Positions 1 to 10,641 of a DNA stretch of 64,000 bases are shown piece after piece. How positions within the stretch are numbered: position 1 is the first letter of the stretch; each line of letters starts with the position of its first letter. The stretch is from Rosa chinensis (lineage: Eukaryota; Streptophyta; Magnoliopsida; Rosales; Rosaceae). Made by a program: the position numbers and the translations under genes. Under the pieces are notes generated by a model. It did not search any database and was not told the DNA's origin. It saw only the letters and a program-made list of their open reading frames with translations. Where the stretch lies: the NCBI RefSeq assembly GCF_002994745.2, contig NW_020126825.1:124001-188000 (forward strand). Reading direction: 5' to 3'.

Positions 1-1213
1 TGGCAGTCCCTCCTAGATGGCATGAGATGACTAGACAGCAGTCCTTTCTAGTCATCAAACGAGCCTCTTGAAAAGGATGTTTTATAAGGATTGAGGATGA
101 GATTTTAAGAGATTGCAAGATATTCTATTTTTACGTGATTAAGATTGCAGTATTTTCAAGATTGTTACTGCATGCGAGGTTTTAGAGAATAACTTGGGAA
201 AGCATTAAGTTTTACATATTCATTCGAAATTACTTATTTTTCGTCCACTCACTCTAACGGTTTTTTTTTTAAATGTTTTCCCCTGGGCTCTTTGGTTTCA
301 AATGCCCAGTTTGCAGCCAGTTTAGCTTGAGGTCGGGCATACTTGGGGTTGAGGCATAGCTGTCATAGCTTCCGCATTATAAAGTTTCAGTCATTTATCT
401 TGTATTCTATTCTTTTGTACGCCTATACATTAGATTGCTCTGATAACCTATGAGATTAATATTCTTAAGTTCAGAATTGTTTGTGAAATGGGAGATATTG
501 TGATATAGGGAGCAGGGTGGCTCCAGAAGAATAAGGGTGGATTATTTTAGAAGTATAAATGTCTTTCTACAGGTTTTTGGGTAGTCCACTTTTAGAGGGA
601 GTTCCGCCAATTTTTTTTTTTTTTTTGTAGAATTTCTTCTGAGGTGGGCCCCGCAGGGCCACTTTGGATTTTAAGATGAAATCCGGGGCGAGTCCTGTCA
701 TTCTCCTTGAAAGCTACTGAGTCATTCTTGCTGTTGTTAGGCTTGTTGCAGAGAATTCAGGTCTTGGACTGCGGAAGGTGGAGAAGGGGTGGCTGGGATA
801 CTAGTACCTGTGATAAAACCCAGATGAGCCAGCTTCAAATAACTAAAATCTAGTATAAGCAAAATTTAGAAATGTAATCAGATCAGATGGCCGATTGCTC
901 CTTGCGATCTCCTTCTTCTCGACTGTCTTGAAGTAGTAAAGGTGGACCGCCGCAACAACAACCTCTGTTTTATCCTAATGGGGGTGGTATCAAGCAATTG
1001 TACCGGCGCTTCAGCGGGGGACAATGTCATTCATAATGCTCCATAAGTGTCAAATTCAACTTCAATTTCAGCTGGTAAATGAGGTTTCTATCGAGACAAG
1101 GTATCAACTCCGAGAATTGCATATCACAAATCAGTTGAATCGTAGCGATCATAGTACCAATTATTATCGACAAACCCTAAATGTTGGCATGAATTTCAAA
1201 TGAGAAAGAAGAA
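1..1213. other. Non-coding stretch, nothing recognised
   Basis: No open frame of convincing length or motif is seen on either strand. The segment just left of the small minus-strand gene should contain its 3' untranslated region. There are T-rich runs near 260 and 610 but no terminal repeats or target duplications that would define a mobile element. Confidence 0.5.
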
Positions 1214-1432
1214 TTACATCCAGGAATACTTTGGGGGGGGCTCTGCCTCACGAAGACGACGAGTGAGGGAGTCGAAGCCATTCGAATCGGAAGCCTCTTT
1301 GTCTTTGGAGCGGCGGGGGCCCGGAGCGAAGGACCAGCCGTAGTAGAAGCAGAGCAGACCTAGGCACACAATGAGGCCGAGCAGAACGGACTTGAGCAAC
1401 TTGGGGAAGCTGATGTCATTCTTGTGCTTCAT
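1214..1432 (-). CDS. Small single-pass membrane protein, 72 aa, function unknown
   Basis: The frame starts at an ATG (cat at 1430-1432) and ends in TAA at 1214. A short basic head (MKHKND) is followed by a hydrophobic segment at about residues 12-31, rich in L, V, I, C, F and Y, which should span a membrane once. A basic, acidic and serine-rich tail follows (PGPRRSKDKEASDS) and the protein ends PPPKYSWM. The positive-inside rule is ambiguous because both flanks carry basic residues. The hydrophobic helix with a compact polar tail looks like a real plant microprotein rather than a chance frame, but I recognise no named family. An overlapping plus-strand frame at 1371-1664 is the lower-complexity shadow. 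Whether further exons exist is not visible. Confidence 0.55.
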   Translation of the reverse strand: MKHKNDISFPKLLKSVLLGLIVCLGLLCFYYGWSFAPGPRRSKDKEASDSNGFDSLTRRLREAEPPPKYSWM

Positions 1433-2296
1433 TTTTGTTCTAGTTCAAGGAGAGAGCAGAGACGGACGTGACTTCATCAGGAGATGGAGGCAGCTTCGTC
1501 AGGCATTCAATTTAGGTTCAGGTAGCGGCTTCGTCAATAACCTGGTTTCAAAGGCGGATGGAGGCGACACGTGTTGGCTTGCAGTCTTGCACCCAAGAAC
1601 CCTTCTTAAGGGTTCAAAATTCTCAAAAATAAGAAAAAAAAGAAAGAAAAAAAAAGTGAGATAGATAAGAGAGACATTACAGAGAAAAAAAGAAAAGAAA
1701 TTAGATTAAATTTGGAATGTCCATTTTGCCCTTCTTAGGGGTTCAAATTCTGAAAAGTGGGTCATCATGTCGCAGCCAACTCAGTTTTATTTGGAGCCAA
1801 CTTTGAAATTTAGACTCGGGTGATGGAAATTGGAACTGTAGGGACCAACGTGATTAAAAAAAAAATCAGGGACTGAAGTGAAGATCGACCCAAAGTTGGA
1901 TGGGGCAAACTGAATTTAGTCCTAAAATATAATATGCAGCAACAAGTGAACTATAATCCCCACGTAAACATGAGCTTAGTTTAAACGAAACTTAAACTAT
2001 ACATATGTGTATCCGACGATGTGTGAGCCCCTGCAATGAACAGTAGAAAGCCTATGCAGTGCTCACACACCGTCAAATCATGTGTGTATGTCATACACGC
2101 ATGTATAGTAGACGTTCCCTAGGGTAAATAGAGCAAGTTGTGCCACATAGCTTGGGTCAAACCTGCATAGTATTAGCCTCTCGTTATTAGAGATTTTTTG
2201 GTGCACCTTAAGAGTATGGAAATGATCTTCGGAATATTTTTGGCCAAACATAAACTAGCTTCTCTCCATATTATTTTATATTATGTGGTTTGATAA
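1433..2296. other. Upstream region of the small membrane gene and AT-rich spacer
   Basis: The stretch holds the presumed promoter and 5' leader of the minus-strand gene at 1214-1432, purine-rich runs (1625-1700), a short near-palindrome around 1599-1616 (AACCCTTCTTAAGGGTT), and the foldback at 1996-2109. No gene is seen. Confidence 0.4.
1996..2109. repeat. Foldback inverted repeat (possible MITE)
   Basis: The left arm begins ACTATACATATGTGTAT and ends GATGTGTGAGCCCCTGCA. The right arm, read in reverse complement, begins ACTATACATGCGTGTAT and ends GGTGTGTGAGCACTGCA, with about 15 extra bases in its middle. The arms are separated by only about 15 bases, so the transcript could form one long imperfect hairpin. 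No target duplication is clear, so it may be a degenerate foldback element. Confidence 0.55.
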
Positions 2297-2492
2297 GGGG
2301 TCGTGATCACTTACCCAATTTCAGCTTCAAAATTGTCCACTTACTCCACTAAGAGTTTTTAAACCCCATTAACCCAATTAAGTGTTAAATGACAATTTTA
2401 ACCTTTAATTAATTAAAAAATTACAACTTCACTCTCTCTCCTCTATCTCTCTCTGCAGACCGATCCCTCCCTCCCCCCTCCCCCTCCGCTTC

Positions 2493-2521
2493 CCTCTCTC
2501 TCTCTCTCTCTCTCTCTCTCC
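2493..2521. repeat. CT dinucleotide microsatellite
   Basis: About 14 uninterrupted CT units follow a pyrimidine-rich tract (2400-2490). It lies in the subterminal part of the outer Mutator-like element, a position where the related element at 35540-37359 also carries GA-rich sequence. Confidence 0.9.
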
Positions 2522-2529
2522 CTTCCTTC

Positions 2530-3026
2530 CTCGGCCAACTTGACTCAGCGACCACTGTCAGCTACGAAGATGCCGAGTTCACCACCATCTCCGTCGGACG
2601 AGGAATGGATGCTTATTGATGAGGTGGCCAGTTAGGGACGGAGATCTTGGAGTCATGGAGATCTCCGTGATGCAGGAGATCACTGCTCCCTTCTCCACCG
2701 TGTGGTCGGTCGGTCCGGTCCCATCAACCTTTATTTCACCAACTCTTCCCATCTCGACGAAGATGACAACGATGATGAAGAAGAAGAGATGTGGTGATGA
2801 AAAGCTTCGGAGGTCTCATCGGTGCTGCCTTTGTCGATGACGTCGTTCTTATCAGCTATTCCAGGTGTGAGTTCTGGTAGGAGAGCCATAGTGAAGGTTG
2901 ACAGTTACCAATATATTGTTGGTCAAAATGTGGATTCTGGGTTTCAATTACAAGGAGGTATAATGGTTATGCTGGAAACCATTGGAACGAATGGGCTGAC
3001 GGGTCGGGGACTGTAGCACCAGTGAG
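2530..3026 (+). other. Possible captured gene fragment inside the Mutator-like element
   Basis: Unlike the AT-rich flanks, this block has coding-like composition: a start-like region near 2570 (SPPSPSDEEWMLIDE), a stretch reading GPINLYFTNSSHLDED followed by an acidic run, and then further open frame with stops and shifts. Plant Mutator-like elements often carry host gene pieces, so this could be a captured and decayed exon. I do not recognise the donor. The block is cut at 3026 by the CACTA insertion and continues after 8823 as G-rich non-coding DNA. Confidence 0.3.
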
Positions 3027-3054
3027 CACTACAAGAATAAGTTAATCACACGAC
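3027..3054 (+). repeat. CACTA left terminal inverted repeat
   Basis: Starts CACTACAAGAA and runs into the first subterminal motif. It pairs with the right end at 8793-8820, with mismatches only in the stretch after CACTA and one near the inner end. Confidence 0.9.
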
Positions 3055-5623
3055 ACTCATCGGACGACACATGAGTTTTTACTGTCGTCTGAGTTAGTCA
3101 GACGATAGATTTTTTAAATCGATCGTCTCATCTCTACTCATCCAACACATGATCATTTCGTAAATTTCAGAGATTTCAGACGACACTAACAAGGATATCT
3201 GTTGTCTGAATAACGAAAAAAAAAAAAACAAACAAACAATCATTAATTTATATTTATTTTTTTCCCCTCTCAAAACACCCAAAACCTTTCCGCCAAAAAA
3301 AAAAACACCCAAAACCTAGCAGTAAACCCGAGTTCCCTCCCTTAGCTAAAAATTTGGGTCAACTCTCCCTCCCAAATTGCTCTCGGCCTCCCTCCGACTC
3401 ACCATCGCTCTCACCCTCAATCACCATCACTCTCACCCTCAATCCCCCTCACCCCCTCAGCCTCTCCACCTCGCTCTACCATCGCTCCCACCCTCAATCA
3501 CCATCGTTCTCACCCTTAATCCCCCTCACCCTCACCCTCTCCACCTCGCTCTCACTCGATCTCAGCGGGTTTTTCTTACTTCAAGCTCTGATACAACAAG
3601 GCCCAGCATATAATAATTGCAGACCCACTCAGGCAACGATTAAAGCAAAGAGAAGACTCTAGGAGCAACTGGAGTTCAAGAAAGCTGTCAAAGGCGCAAA
3701 TCAAGGTCCAATTTCAACGCTTTAATTATCCAATTTCTAAAATTTCCAATTGGGTTTTGCGATTTTGATTGTTATTGAAAACCTAATTGCAGTTCTGTTC
3801 ATTGCTTCTAGAGACGACGATACAATTAAGTGCAATTTGGTGGGCTTAACTCTCCTCTCCATTTTGCTGCAGCTAAAGGGCACAACGAGGTCGTTTTGGG
3901 TTTTCTTTTTTTCTTTTTCTGGGTTTGCTTCCCATTTGAAATTGATGACTGTTTGATTTTTCTGATTTTGGTTATTTTCTGGCTTTGATTCAGATTATTT
4001 CATTGCTTTTGGAGAATGGAGCCGATGTAAACTCCAGAAATTACTGTGGGCAGGTATGATACTTGGTGTTGTTCTAATCTAATTATGAGTTTGTTTATTT
4101 GATTTTGAGCATTGCAGTCTCTGTTTGAGTTAATTCTGAGATGTGGGTAGTTAGAAAGATTACAACTTTGTGTGGTTTGATGCATAAATTGGCTTTGGTG
4201 CTCTGATTTGTGGCTTTGGTTAGATTAACCAAAAGTTCCTAGTTAGATTAACCCTTGTGTTATATGCAATAGAAGGGACTGTGGTGCTCTGATTTGTGGT
4301 TTTGGTGGGTTTGGCAAGAGTGAGGATCGCAGGTTTTATTTGGCCATTTTCTTCTACTTTTGTTTTTGTTAGTTGCGTTTTCAGTTGTTGTTGGTTTTGA
4401 ATTGTCAAGGGTTTTTATGTTTTAAGGCTTTTGGTTGTCTTCAGATTTGGGATTTAGGTGATTGATTGGAAAAGTTTCAAGGAGGAGAAACTTGAGGTTA
4501 AGAGTTGGTCGTGCTTTCAGTCTCATGCTTTCTGATCTGCTGAAATTGTTTTGGGACCTAGAATTTACACTTGGTCCGTTGGGTGTAGTATGTTAAGGAT
4601 GATATGTGATGTATTGGTTATAAAGTTTAGTTTGGTCTTTTCTATAGCAAATTGAAACTGCAAGTTTGCTTTTAGACTGGTGTTCATATTGCAGCCAAGT
4701 AGTTTTGCCAAAAAAAAAACCAAAAAATTAAATAAATAACTGTTGTTGTGTCTCTAATTGTGTATATTACATTTGGCATGAGATTTTAATATTCTCATAT
4801 CCCACTCATGCTAGAGTTGTTTTTTAATAGTTCATCTATTGCTTTTGATAGGGAACGTTGGTTGATATATAAAGATATTAGTGTAGAAGAAGGTCAGCTG
4901 GTGTTGGTGGGCTGAATTAAGCTTGCTTTCCTTAAGGTATGTCTCTTTGTTTCTTCTTTGAACATGACCTTATAAATTGGACTCATGTCTTGTAGTTTGC
5001 TGCTTGTGGTTGTGAGTTATGTGATGTATATATGCCTTGTGGTTTGCTGGTTGTGCTTTTGAGTTATGTGATGTATATATGCCACACATTAATGCTTATG
5101 GATGTTAATTCTATAAATGGTTTACATTTGGACAGTGGGAGAGAATATGTTTTATTCTACTAATTAATGCAAGTTCTTTATGTTTTTCTGGAATATGAAA
5201 ACATACTTAGAAGGTATATGTCTTAATTTCTCCTTTGAACATGAACTGTAAATAGGCTTCATGCCTTGTAGTTTGCTGTTTGTGGTTGTGAGTTATGTGA
5301 TGTATATATGCCCTGTAATAATGACCATTTATCATAAGTATATGAATAGTTTACACTTGGACATTAAGAGAGTATGTTTTATTTTGCTAATGCAAGGTCT
5401 TAGTGTTTTTGTGGAATATGGAAACATGCTTATATGTTTTTAAATGTGAATTGAATTGGCTTCATATGTTTTGTGGGTTTTTTCTTTCTTCTTTTAAACA
5501 AGCTATATTGTGTTGATACATTCTGGAATGTTTTTCCATGTTGCTTGAACTTAAGTTTGTTTGTTTGTTTTGTTTGTTTGTTTTGTTTGTTTGTTTTGTT
5601 TTTTTGTTTTTTTTTTTTTAAAG
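3054..5623 (+). other. CACTA left subterminal region and leader
   Basis: The first 180 bases carry subterminal motifs in both orientations. A cytosine-rich, imperfect short repeat (tcaccctcaat/ctctcacc) occupies about 3395-3550. The rest is T-rich and intron-like, with no convincing frame, and ends in a T-rich tract with AAAG directly before the ATG at 5624, a plausible splice acceptor. Confidence 0.5.
4990..5320 (+). repeat. Three imperfect copies of a 45-bp sequence
   Basis: The segment containing gagttatgtgatgtatatat occurs at about 5012, 5060 and 5290, each preceded by a form of agtttgctg.ttgtg. The first two copies are adjacent and the third is about 230 bases away. It lies in the intron-like leader of the CACTA element. 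Confidence 0.7.
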
Positions 5624-7571
5624 ATGGATAAGTCTTGGATGCATGCTGATAGAAGATCAAAGACGTATGAGCTAGGTGTTGAGGAATTTCTTAAGTTTGC
5701 TTTAGAAAATGCTAGCGATGTAAATAATATATGCTGCCCCTGCGCTAAATGTGGGGAGACAGATGGGACGTTTTCGGTTGGGATGATTAAAGATCATCTA
5801 TATTGGAATGGGGTAGATGAGAGTTACAAAGATTGGGTATGGCACAGAGAGCCTTCTAGGGCAACGATGAATGCCAATGAAGGTTAGCAGTTGCAACAAT
5901 TATAGAAGGAAATGGGGAGTGCAACAGCGAGCTTATCCATGGTATCCCATTGGGTGAGGGAAATATTCGTGTATCTATTGTACGCTCAATAGTGGATGAA
6001 GCTTTGCTTCCATTTCCAATCAAAGATGAGATCTTGACTGCTCGTGATGCAATCGGGACATATGTAGCCTGGCCTAAAGACCTAATAATTTTTCAGACTG
6101 AGAAGGTAACAAATGGTTATCCGATCAATAATGGTTTTAACTTCATTTAAATGTACACTAAATTTTTTTTGTTACTAACTAGATGGCAGCAAAGAGTAAA
6201 GGAATGAAGAAGACGAGAAAAAGGGCAGAAGGAAATGATGATGATGAGGAGGAGGATCTGGACATGCAGTCATTGCCACCAAATGTTCTTGCATCCCTTA
6301 AAATGGTATGCATGTGGGTCAAAGAAACATTGACAAATGGGAAGACAATTATCTGCACCTTTGATTAAAAGATTTTTGGCAAAGTGTCAAAAACTTTTGT
6401 TAATAAGAAGGATATTAATAACTTTGCTACCATGAAGGAAGTATCGGGTAGCTGCATATCCATCTATATTAGGTAATCTGCTTGATTTAGTTGAAATTTA
6501 TGTATATTGTGAGATTGAATTATGGTTTAAGCTTGCATTCTTTGATTTGTAGTTATCTTCATGGTGTGTTGAAAAAGTCAAAGATGGTCGAAATGGTTGG
6601 ATTTGTTTGTCCTACAGATATTGGTGCCATTGGTTGTGGCAATCCAATTGAGCGTACACGTGCTATAGCTAATAGGATGAGAAATGCAAAGCGTGGCCAG
6701 ATTTTTTTCTTGCCATATAACTGCGGGTATGTGATCTTGATATATTGTAAATATGCTGTTTGACATTGATATGCTCCAATATCTTGTCATCTAATATTGA
6801 ATGCTGCTATTTTCTTTTTTGGAAGGGCTCATTGGATGCTAACTGTGATAAACCCTCATGAAGACATTGTTTACTTTATGGATCCTTTGAAGAGAAGATT
6901 GGCTACAGGAGAGTGGAAGGACATTGTCAACAAGTAAGTCGTGGTTTTTCTTAATTAGTAAATAATTTTATATCATGTTTGTAGATGCATTTATTATGTT
7001 ATTTAACTTTAATTTATGTTAATATTAAAGTGGCATCAAAATACAAAATGCTGAAGTCAAAAGGCAGGGCCGAAAACCAACTGCGTGGAAAAACTGTGCG
7101 GTATGTTTATGGAACATTCTTATCCTCCACTTACTATTTCATTCATGTATCTCACAAGTTCCCTTTTTTACTGTTTATAGGGTATTCCAGTGCAACAAAG
7201 CAGCACAGACTGTGGGTATTTCATAATGAGATACATGAAGGACATCGTGGAGGATAAGAACTTGGAGTTTTTCAGCAAGGTAACTAAAATTGTGCATTTA
7301 CTTATTATTTTAATGGATTATGTTGGACTATTGTCATCTGATATTGTAGACTGTCAGTGTGTCACCAACTTGGACTAGTTTGCTGGATAAGAACTCATTG
7401 CATTGGACTTGTTTAAATATATAGTCATGAATTATTGGATAGTTTTCTGAACATTAAGTGCAAATCAATTTGTTTCAGTGGGAGAAAAAAGGGAAAGCAG
7501 CATATACCCAGCAGCATATTGATGAAGTCAGAAACGAGTGTGCAAAATTTGTTGTTAAAACATATATGTAA
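5624..7571 (+). pseudogene. CACTA-encoded protein: transposase-associated domain plus Ulp1-like protease, broken
   Basis: Exon borders read by eye are 5624-6105, 6183-6472, 6553-6726, 6826-6933, 7031-7100, 7181-7279 and 7479-7571; all have GT-AG introns and phases that join. The first exon begins MDKSWMHADRRSKTYELGV and contains a CPCAKC cluster, matching the plant transposase-associated domain. A -1 frame change near 5884 leads into LAVATIIEGNGEC and the conserved GTYVAWPKDLI. The protease part has AHWMLTVI (His), YFMDPLKRR (Asp) and QQSSTDCGYF (Gln, Cys), so the Ulp1/SENP-type catalytic set is present. Defects are the shift at 5884 and an in-frame TAA at 6366-6368. Such proteases cleave ubiquitin-like (SUMO-type) conjugates in the known family; the role in transposition is unknown. 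Confidence 0.8.
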
Positions 7572-7961
7572 GCTTTGTGGTTGGGTATCGACTTATTTTG
7601 GTAACCTTGATTTTACAAGATATATAGACAATATTATTATTACTTGCTAGATTGAGGTTACTTTTGGTTAGAATTGCTGGATTTGATCATGCCTGGATAT
7701 GGATATGTACTTTTGGAAATGTTTTGGATTGGCAATGTAAGAACAGATGGCATTGACATATGACAATGTTATATTTTGGATTTGTTCAAGATATGAATGT
7801 TCATATTTGCAACAATTGTGCAAAGTTAATTCAGACAGCATATATAGGTCAAATAACTATAGTTTCCAAAGGTATCACACAACTGAAGGGTTCACAAAAC
7901 TATTGTCTGAGATCCACTCATACAACACATCTAAAAACAGCAAATAATACATGTTGTCTGA
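7572..7961 (+). other. CACTA 3' untranslated and right subterminal DNA
   Basis: AT-rich sequence after the last Ulp1 exon with no frame of interest. The first TCTGA-type subterminal motifs appear near 7905. Confidence 0.5.
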
Positions 7962-8480
7962 ACTTCATTTCAGACAACAGAAATAACAAATTGATGTCGT
8001 GTGATCTCCATTCTGATAACATGTATAATAAAGTTACTGTTGTCTGATATTCAATGTAGACAACAGATATAACAATAATATGTTGACTAAGATTCATTTT
8101 AGACAACAGAAATAACAAATTGATGTTGTGTGATCTCCTTTCTGATAACATGTATAATAAAGTTACTGTCGTTTGATATTCAATTCAGACAACAGATATA
8201 ACAATAATATGTTGACTAAGATTCATTTCAGACAACAGAAATAACAAATTGATGTTGTGTGATCTCCATTCTGATAACATGTATAATAAAGTTACTGTCG
8301 TCTGAAATTGAAATCAGACAACATATATAACAATAATATGTTGAATATGAGTCATTTCAGACAACAGAAATAACAAATTGATGTTGTGTGATCTCCGTAA
8401 GACACAACTAAAACAAAAATGACAGTTGTTGGAGATTCATTTCAAACAACAGTGTCATTATAAGTGTGTGGTGTGAAATT
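7962..8480 (+). repeat. About 128-bp tandem repeats in the CACTA right subterminal region
   Basis: The phrase catttcagacaacagaaata recurs near 7966, 8094, 8223 and 8353, a period of 128-130 bp. Each unit contains several CAGACAACAG/TGTCGTCTGA-like motifs plus ataacatgtataataaagtt. Motifs without the full unit continue to 8820. Confidence 0.9.
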
Positions 8481-8792
8481 CATTTCAGACATCATGTAGT
8501 TGTGTTGCTGTTGTCTGAGATTCATCACACACAACACAGTTTTCCTAAAATTGTTGAGGTAATATAGCTTTACTCAACAATTAATAAACGAACTGTCGTG
8601 TGAGTTTGTAACAAACAACAGTTAAACCTAATTATTTTAATTTGGAAATATTCAGACAACACATACTTAGCTATATATGTTGTGTGAATTTTGAACAGAC
8701 AATGGTTTTTAACTGTCGTCTGAATGAGGTCAATCAGACGACAGGCTACTAGACAACATCAGCTTTTTCATTCAGACGACAGTTAATGAACT

Positions 8793-8820
8793 GTCGTCTG
8801 ATTAACTTTGTGGTATAGTG
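8793..8820 (-). repeat. CACTA right terminal inverted repeat
   Basis: Ends ...TGGTATAGTG and is followed directly by the target duplication GAG at 8821-8823. In reverse complement it begins CACTATACCACAAAG and matches the left end. Confidence 0.9.
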
Positions 8821-9059
8821 GAGTGTCGGGTATTAGTGGGGTTAGAGTGGGTGGGAAGAGGAGGAGGAATGATGACCACAACCTGTCTTTTTTTTTTTTG
8901 GTCAGACCATAGGCCACAGTGCCACAGTGCCATAGGCTATCGAGAAAATATGCAGAAAATGATATCTTAATGCCAGTTATGTACTAGAATAATATCTGTA
9001 TGGTAGTTTTTGTGATTCGTGACTTAATGTACTAATTATTAACTAATATGATATGATTA

Positions 9060-9255
9060 TGGAGGGGTAATAATATAATTATGAGGGGGGGGGGGGGGGG
9101 GGGTAATAATATGTTTATTGGGGGCAATAATATGATTATTGAGGGATAATAATATGTTTATTGGAGAGCAATAATATGATTATTGAGGAATAATAATATG
9201 TTTATTGGAGAGCAATAATATGATTATTGGGGGGTAATAATATAATTAATGGGTA
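9060..9255. repeat. Minisatellite of about 45 bp with a 19-base G run
   Basis: Units of the form aataatatg.ttattg(a/g)gggg alternate with ggagagcaat. Written on the other strand, the unit reads attgcccccaataa...attatt, resembling the attgccccccaatagac units at 35905-36312. The G run is at 9085-9103. Confidence 0.8.
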
Positions 9256-9531
9256 TTATTAGGGGGTAATAAATTCATACGCTGGAATCCGGTCACCAGT
9301 CCGGTAGCCGGATTCGGGATTCCGGTGACTTCTCTCTCTAAGTGACAAAGAAGGAGAGGGTAAAAATGTCTCAAAAATAAATAAAAAGGAATTAAAAATA
9401 ATTAATTGAGTATTAAGGAAATGATCTCTTAGAGTGTTTGGGTAAATTGGCAATCTCTTAGAGTGTTTGTGTAAGTGGGCAATTTTTATCCTAAAATTGT
9501 GTAAATGGTCATTATCTCTTGGTATAATCAA

Positions 9532-9560
9532 AAATAAATAAATAAATAAATAAATAAATG
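9532..9560. repeat. AAAT microsatellite
   Basis: About six AAAT units just outside the right end of the Mutator-like element. Confidence 0.85.
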
Positions 9561-9832
9561 CAGTCTATCTAGTATAGGGCTCAAGAAGAAGACAAGTTGA
9601 AATGGTGTCCATTGGAGAGATATGGTCGTTTATGTGAAACATACTTGATAAAACTAATCAGTGATATGTCCTAATGAGAACTTTTAAAATGAGAACTCTA
9701 TAATGACTTTCCAATCAACGGTTGTGAGACCCACTTTTCGATCACATCTGGAAAAATCAACATTTAGAGATTTAGGTATTCACAAGTAGATCACTTTTGA
9801 AAATTTTCTTCCAAATTCATAATTATTAAGGT

Positions 9833-10348
9833 ATGGGTATTGCAGCTATTGCAAGGCCTTTTCTACATGCACACTCGGCTATTAATATGGAGGCTGAGGC
9901 GTGTAGAGCTGGCCTTCTTCTTGGTATACACCAAGGTTGGACGGAAATTGACATTGAGAGCGACTCTGCCCTTCTGATTGCTACACTCAATAGCAGGGAG
10001 GATAATTTTTCGGAGGTAAGCCGTGTTTTAGATGATTGTAAAGAGTATCTTTCTGCTTTTCAATCATTTAAAATAAGGCATATCTACCGTGAAACAAATG
10101 GTGTTGCACATAGGCTTGCGCACCTTGCTAGTGTTGCAGGACTTGATGATGTATGGTTAGAGGAGACTCCTGCTATTATTCAGGATGTACTCTACGAGGA
10201 TATTTGTAATGTTGCTAATGTAGCATGGGGTTTAGGTTTTATGTCCCCCCCGTTGCAAAATTCTACTATTAATATAATAAATGGAACCGGGCGTGGGGCT
10301 GAGCCTCCCAGTTAGGCTGGGTTCCAAACCCCTTTCAAAAAAAAAAAG
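9833..10348 (+). pseudogene. 3' end of a LINE: RNase H-like domain and poly(A)
   Basis: A 160-aa frame from the ATG at 9833 to a TAG ending at 10315 reads as the RNase H-like C-terminal domain found in plant non-LTR reverse transcriptases: NMEAEACRAGLLLGI, then IDIESDSALLIATLNS, then IRHIYRETNGVAHRLAHLAS. The EAEA, ESD and VAHRLA pattern is characteristic. Fifteen bases of short 3' sequence and an A run (about 10338-10348) follow. Nothing of the endonuclease or reverse transcriptase is present, as expected of a 5'-truncated insertion. No clear target duplication was found. A stand-alone RNase H-like host gene is less likely because of the poly(A) end. Confidence 0.7.
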
Positions 10349-10641
10349 GTACTTAACTAAATCAAATCAATGGATGAACTAAATATGTTTAAATTGAACA
10401 TTTCATGTTCATAAATGATAAATCTTAATTTTGAATGTCTTAATGATTTTCAATTTTGTTGAAATTTGCATAAATGATCTATTCATGAAGATCTAAAAAT
10501 CTATTTACTAAAATGATCTCACAACCGTTGGTCATAAAGTCTTCATTTTAAAGATCATCATTAGAGCCCCACCCTTCCAATTTCTCGATCATTCAACTTC
10601 ATTTGATAGGTGGTATAAAGATGGTTATATATATCAGAGTA
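10349..10641. other. AT-rich spacer, nothing recognised
   Basis: No frame or repeat border between the LINE poly(A) and the copia element. The last five bases (GAGTA, 10637-10641) are the copia target duplication. Confidence 0.5.

Larger units (their letters stand above)
3027..8820. mobile_element. CACTA (En/Spm-type) DNA transposon, 5794 bp
   Basis: The element begins CACTACAAGAATAAGTTAAT and its right end, reverse complemented, begins CACTATACCACAAAGTTAAT. Both continue into ATCA(C/G)ACGAC. It is flanked by a perfect 3-bp target duplication, GAG (3024-3026 and 8821-8823), as expected for this superfamily. Subterminal regions carry many copies of CAGACGACAG/CTGTCGTCTG-like motifs in both orientations, typical binding sites for the element's own DNA-binding protein. 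Inside is a gene for a transposase-associated domain and a Ulp1-like protease (5624-7571), but no recognisable DDE transposase. It therefore looks non-autonomous or internally deleted. It sits within an older Mutator-like element. Confidence 0.9.
2297..9518. mobile_element. Mutator-like element, interrupted by a CACTA element
   Basis: The left end (GGGGTCGTGATCACTTACCC) and the reverse complement of the right end (GAGATAATGACCATTTACAC) match at about 13 of 20 positions, and similarity continues inward (cacttac, ctaagag, ttaattaatt). The flanking 9-mers (gtttgataa and ttggtataa) look like a decayed target duplication. The same end design, with a perfect 9-bp duplication, occurs at 35540-37359, and both elements carry attgccccc/aata-type minisatellites internally. 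Removing the CACTA insertion leaves about 1.43 kb with no transposase, so it would be non-autonomous. Boundaries and class are inferred. Confidence 0.5.

Noticed and set aside
3354..3662. 102-aa frame rich in P, S, L and T
   Set aside because: It is the translation of a short C-rich repeat (tcaccctcaat) in the CACTA leader, with no motif, and overlaps an equally long frame in another phase.
9259..9531. 90-aa minus-strand frame
   Set aside because: Falls in the right end of the Mutator-like element across its inverted terminus; no motif.
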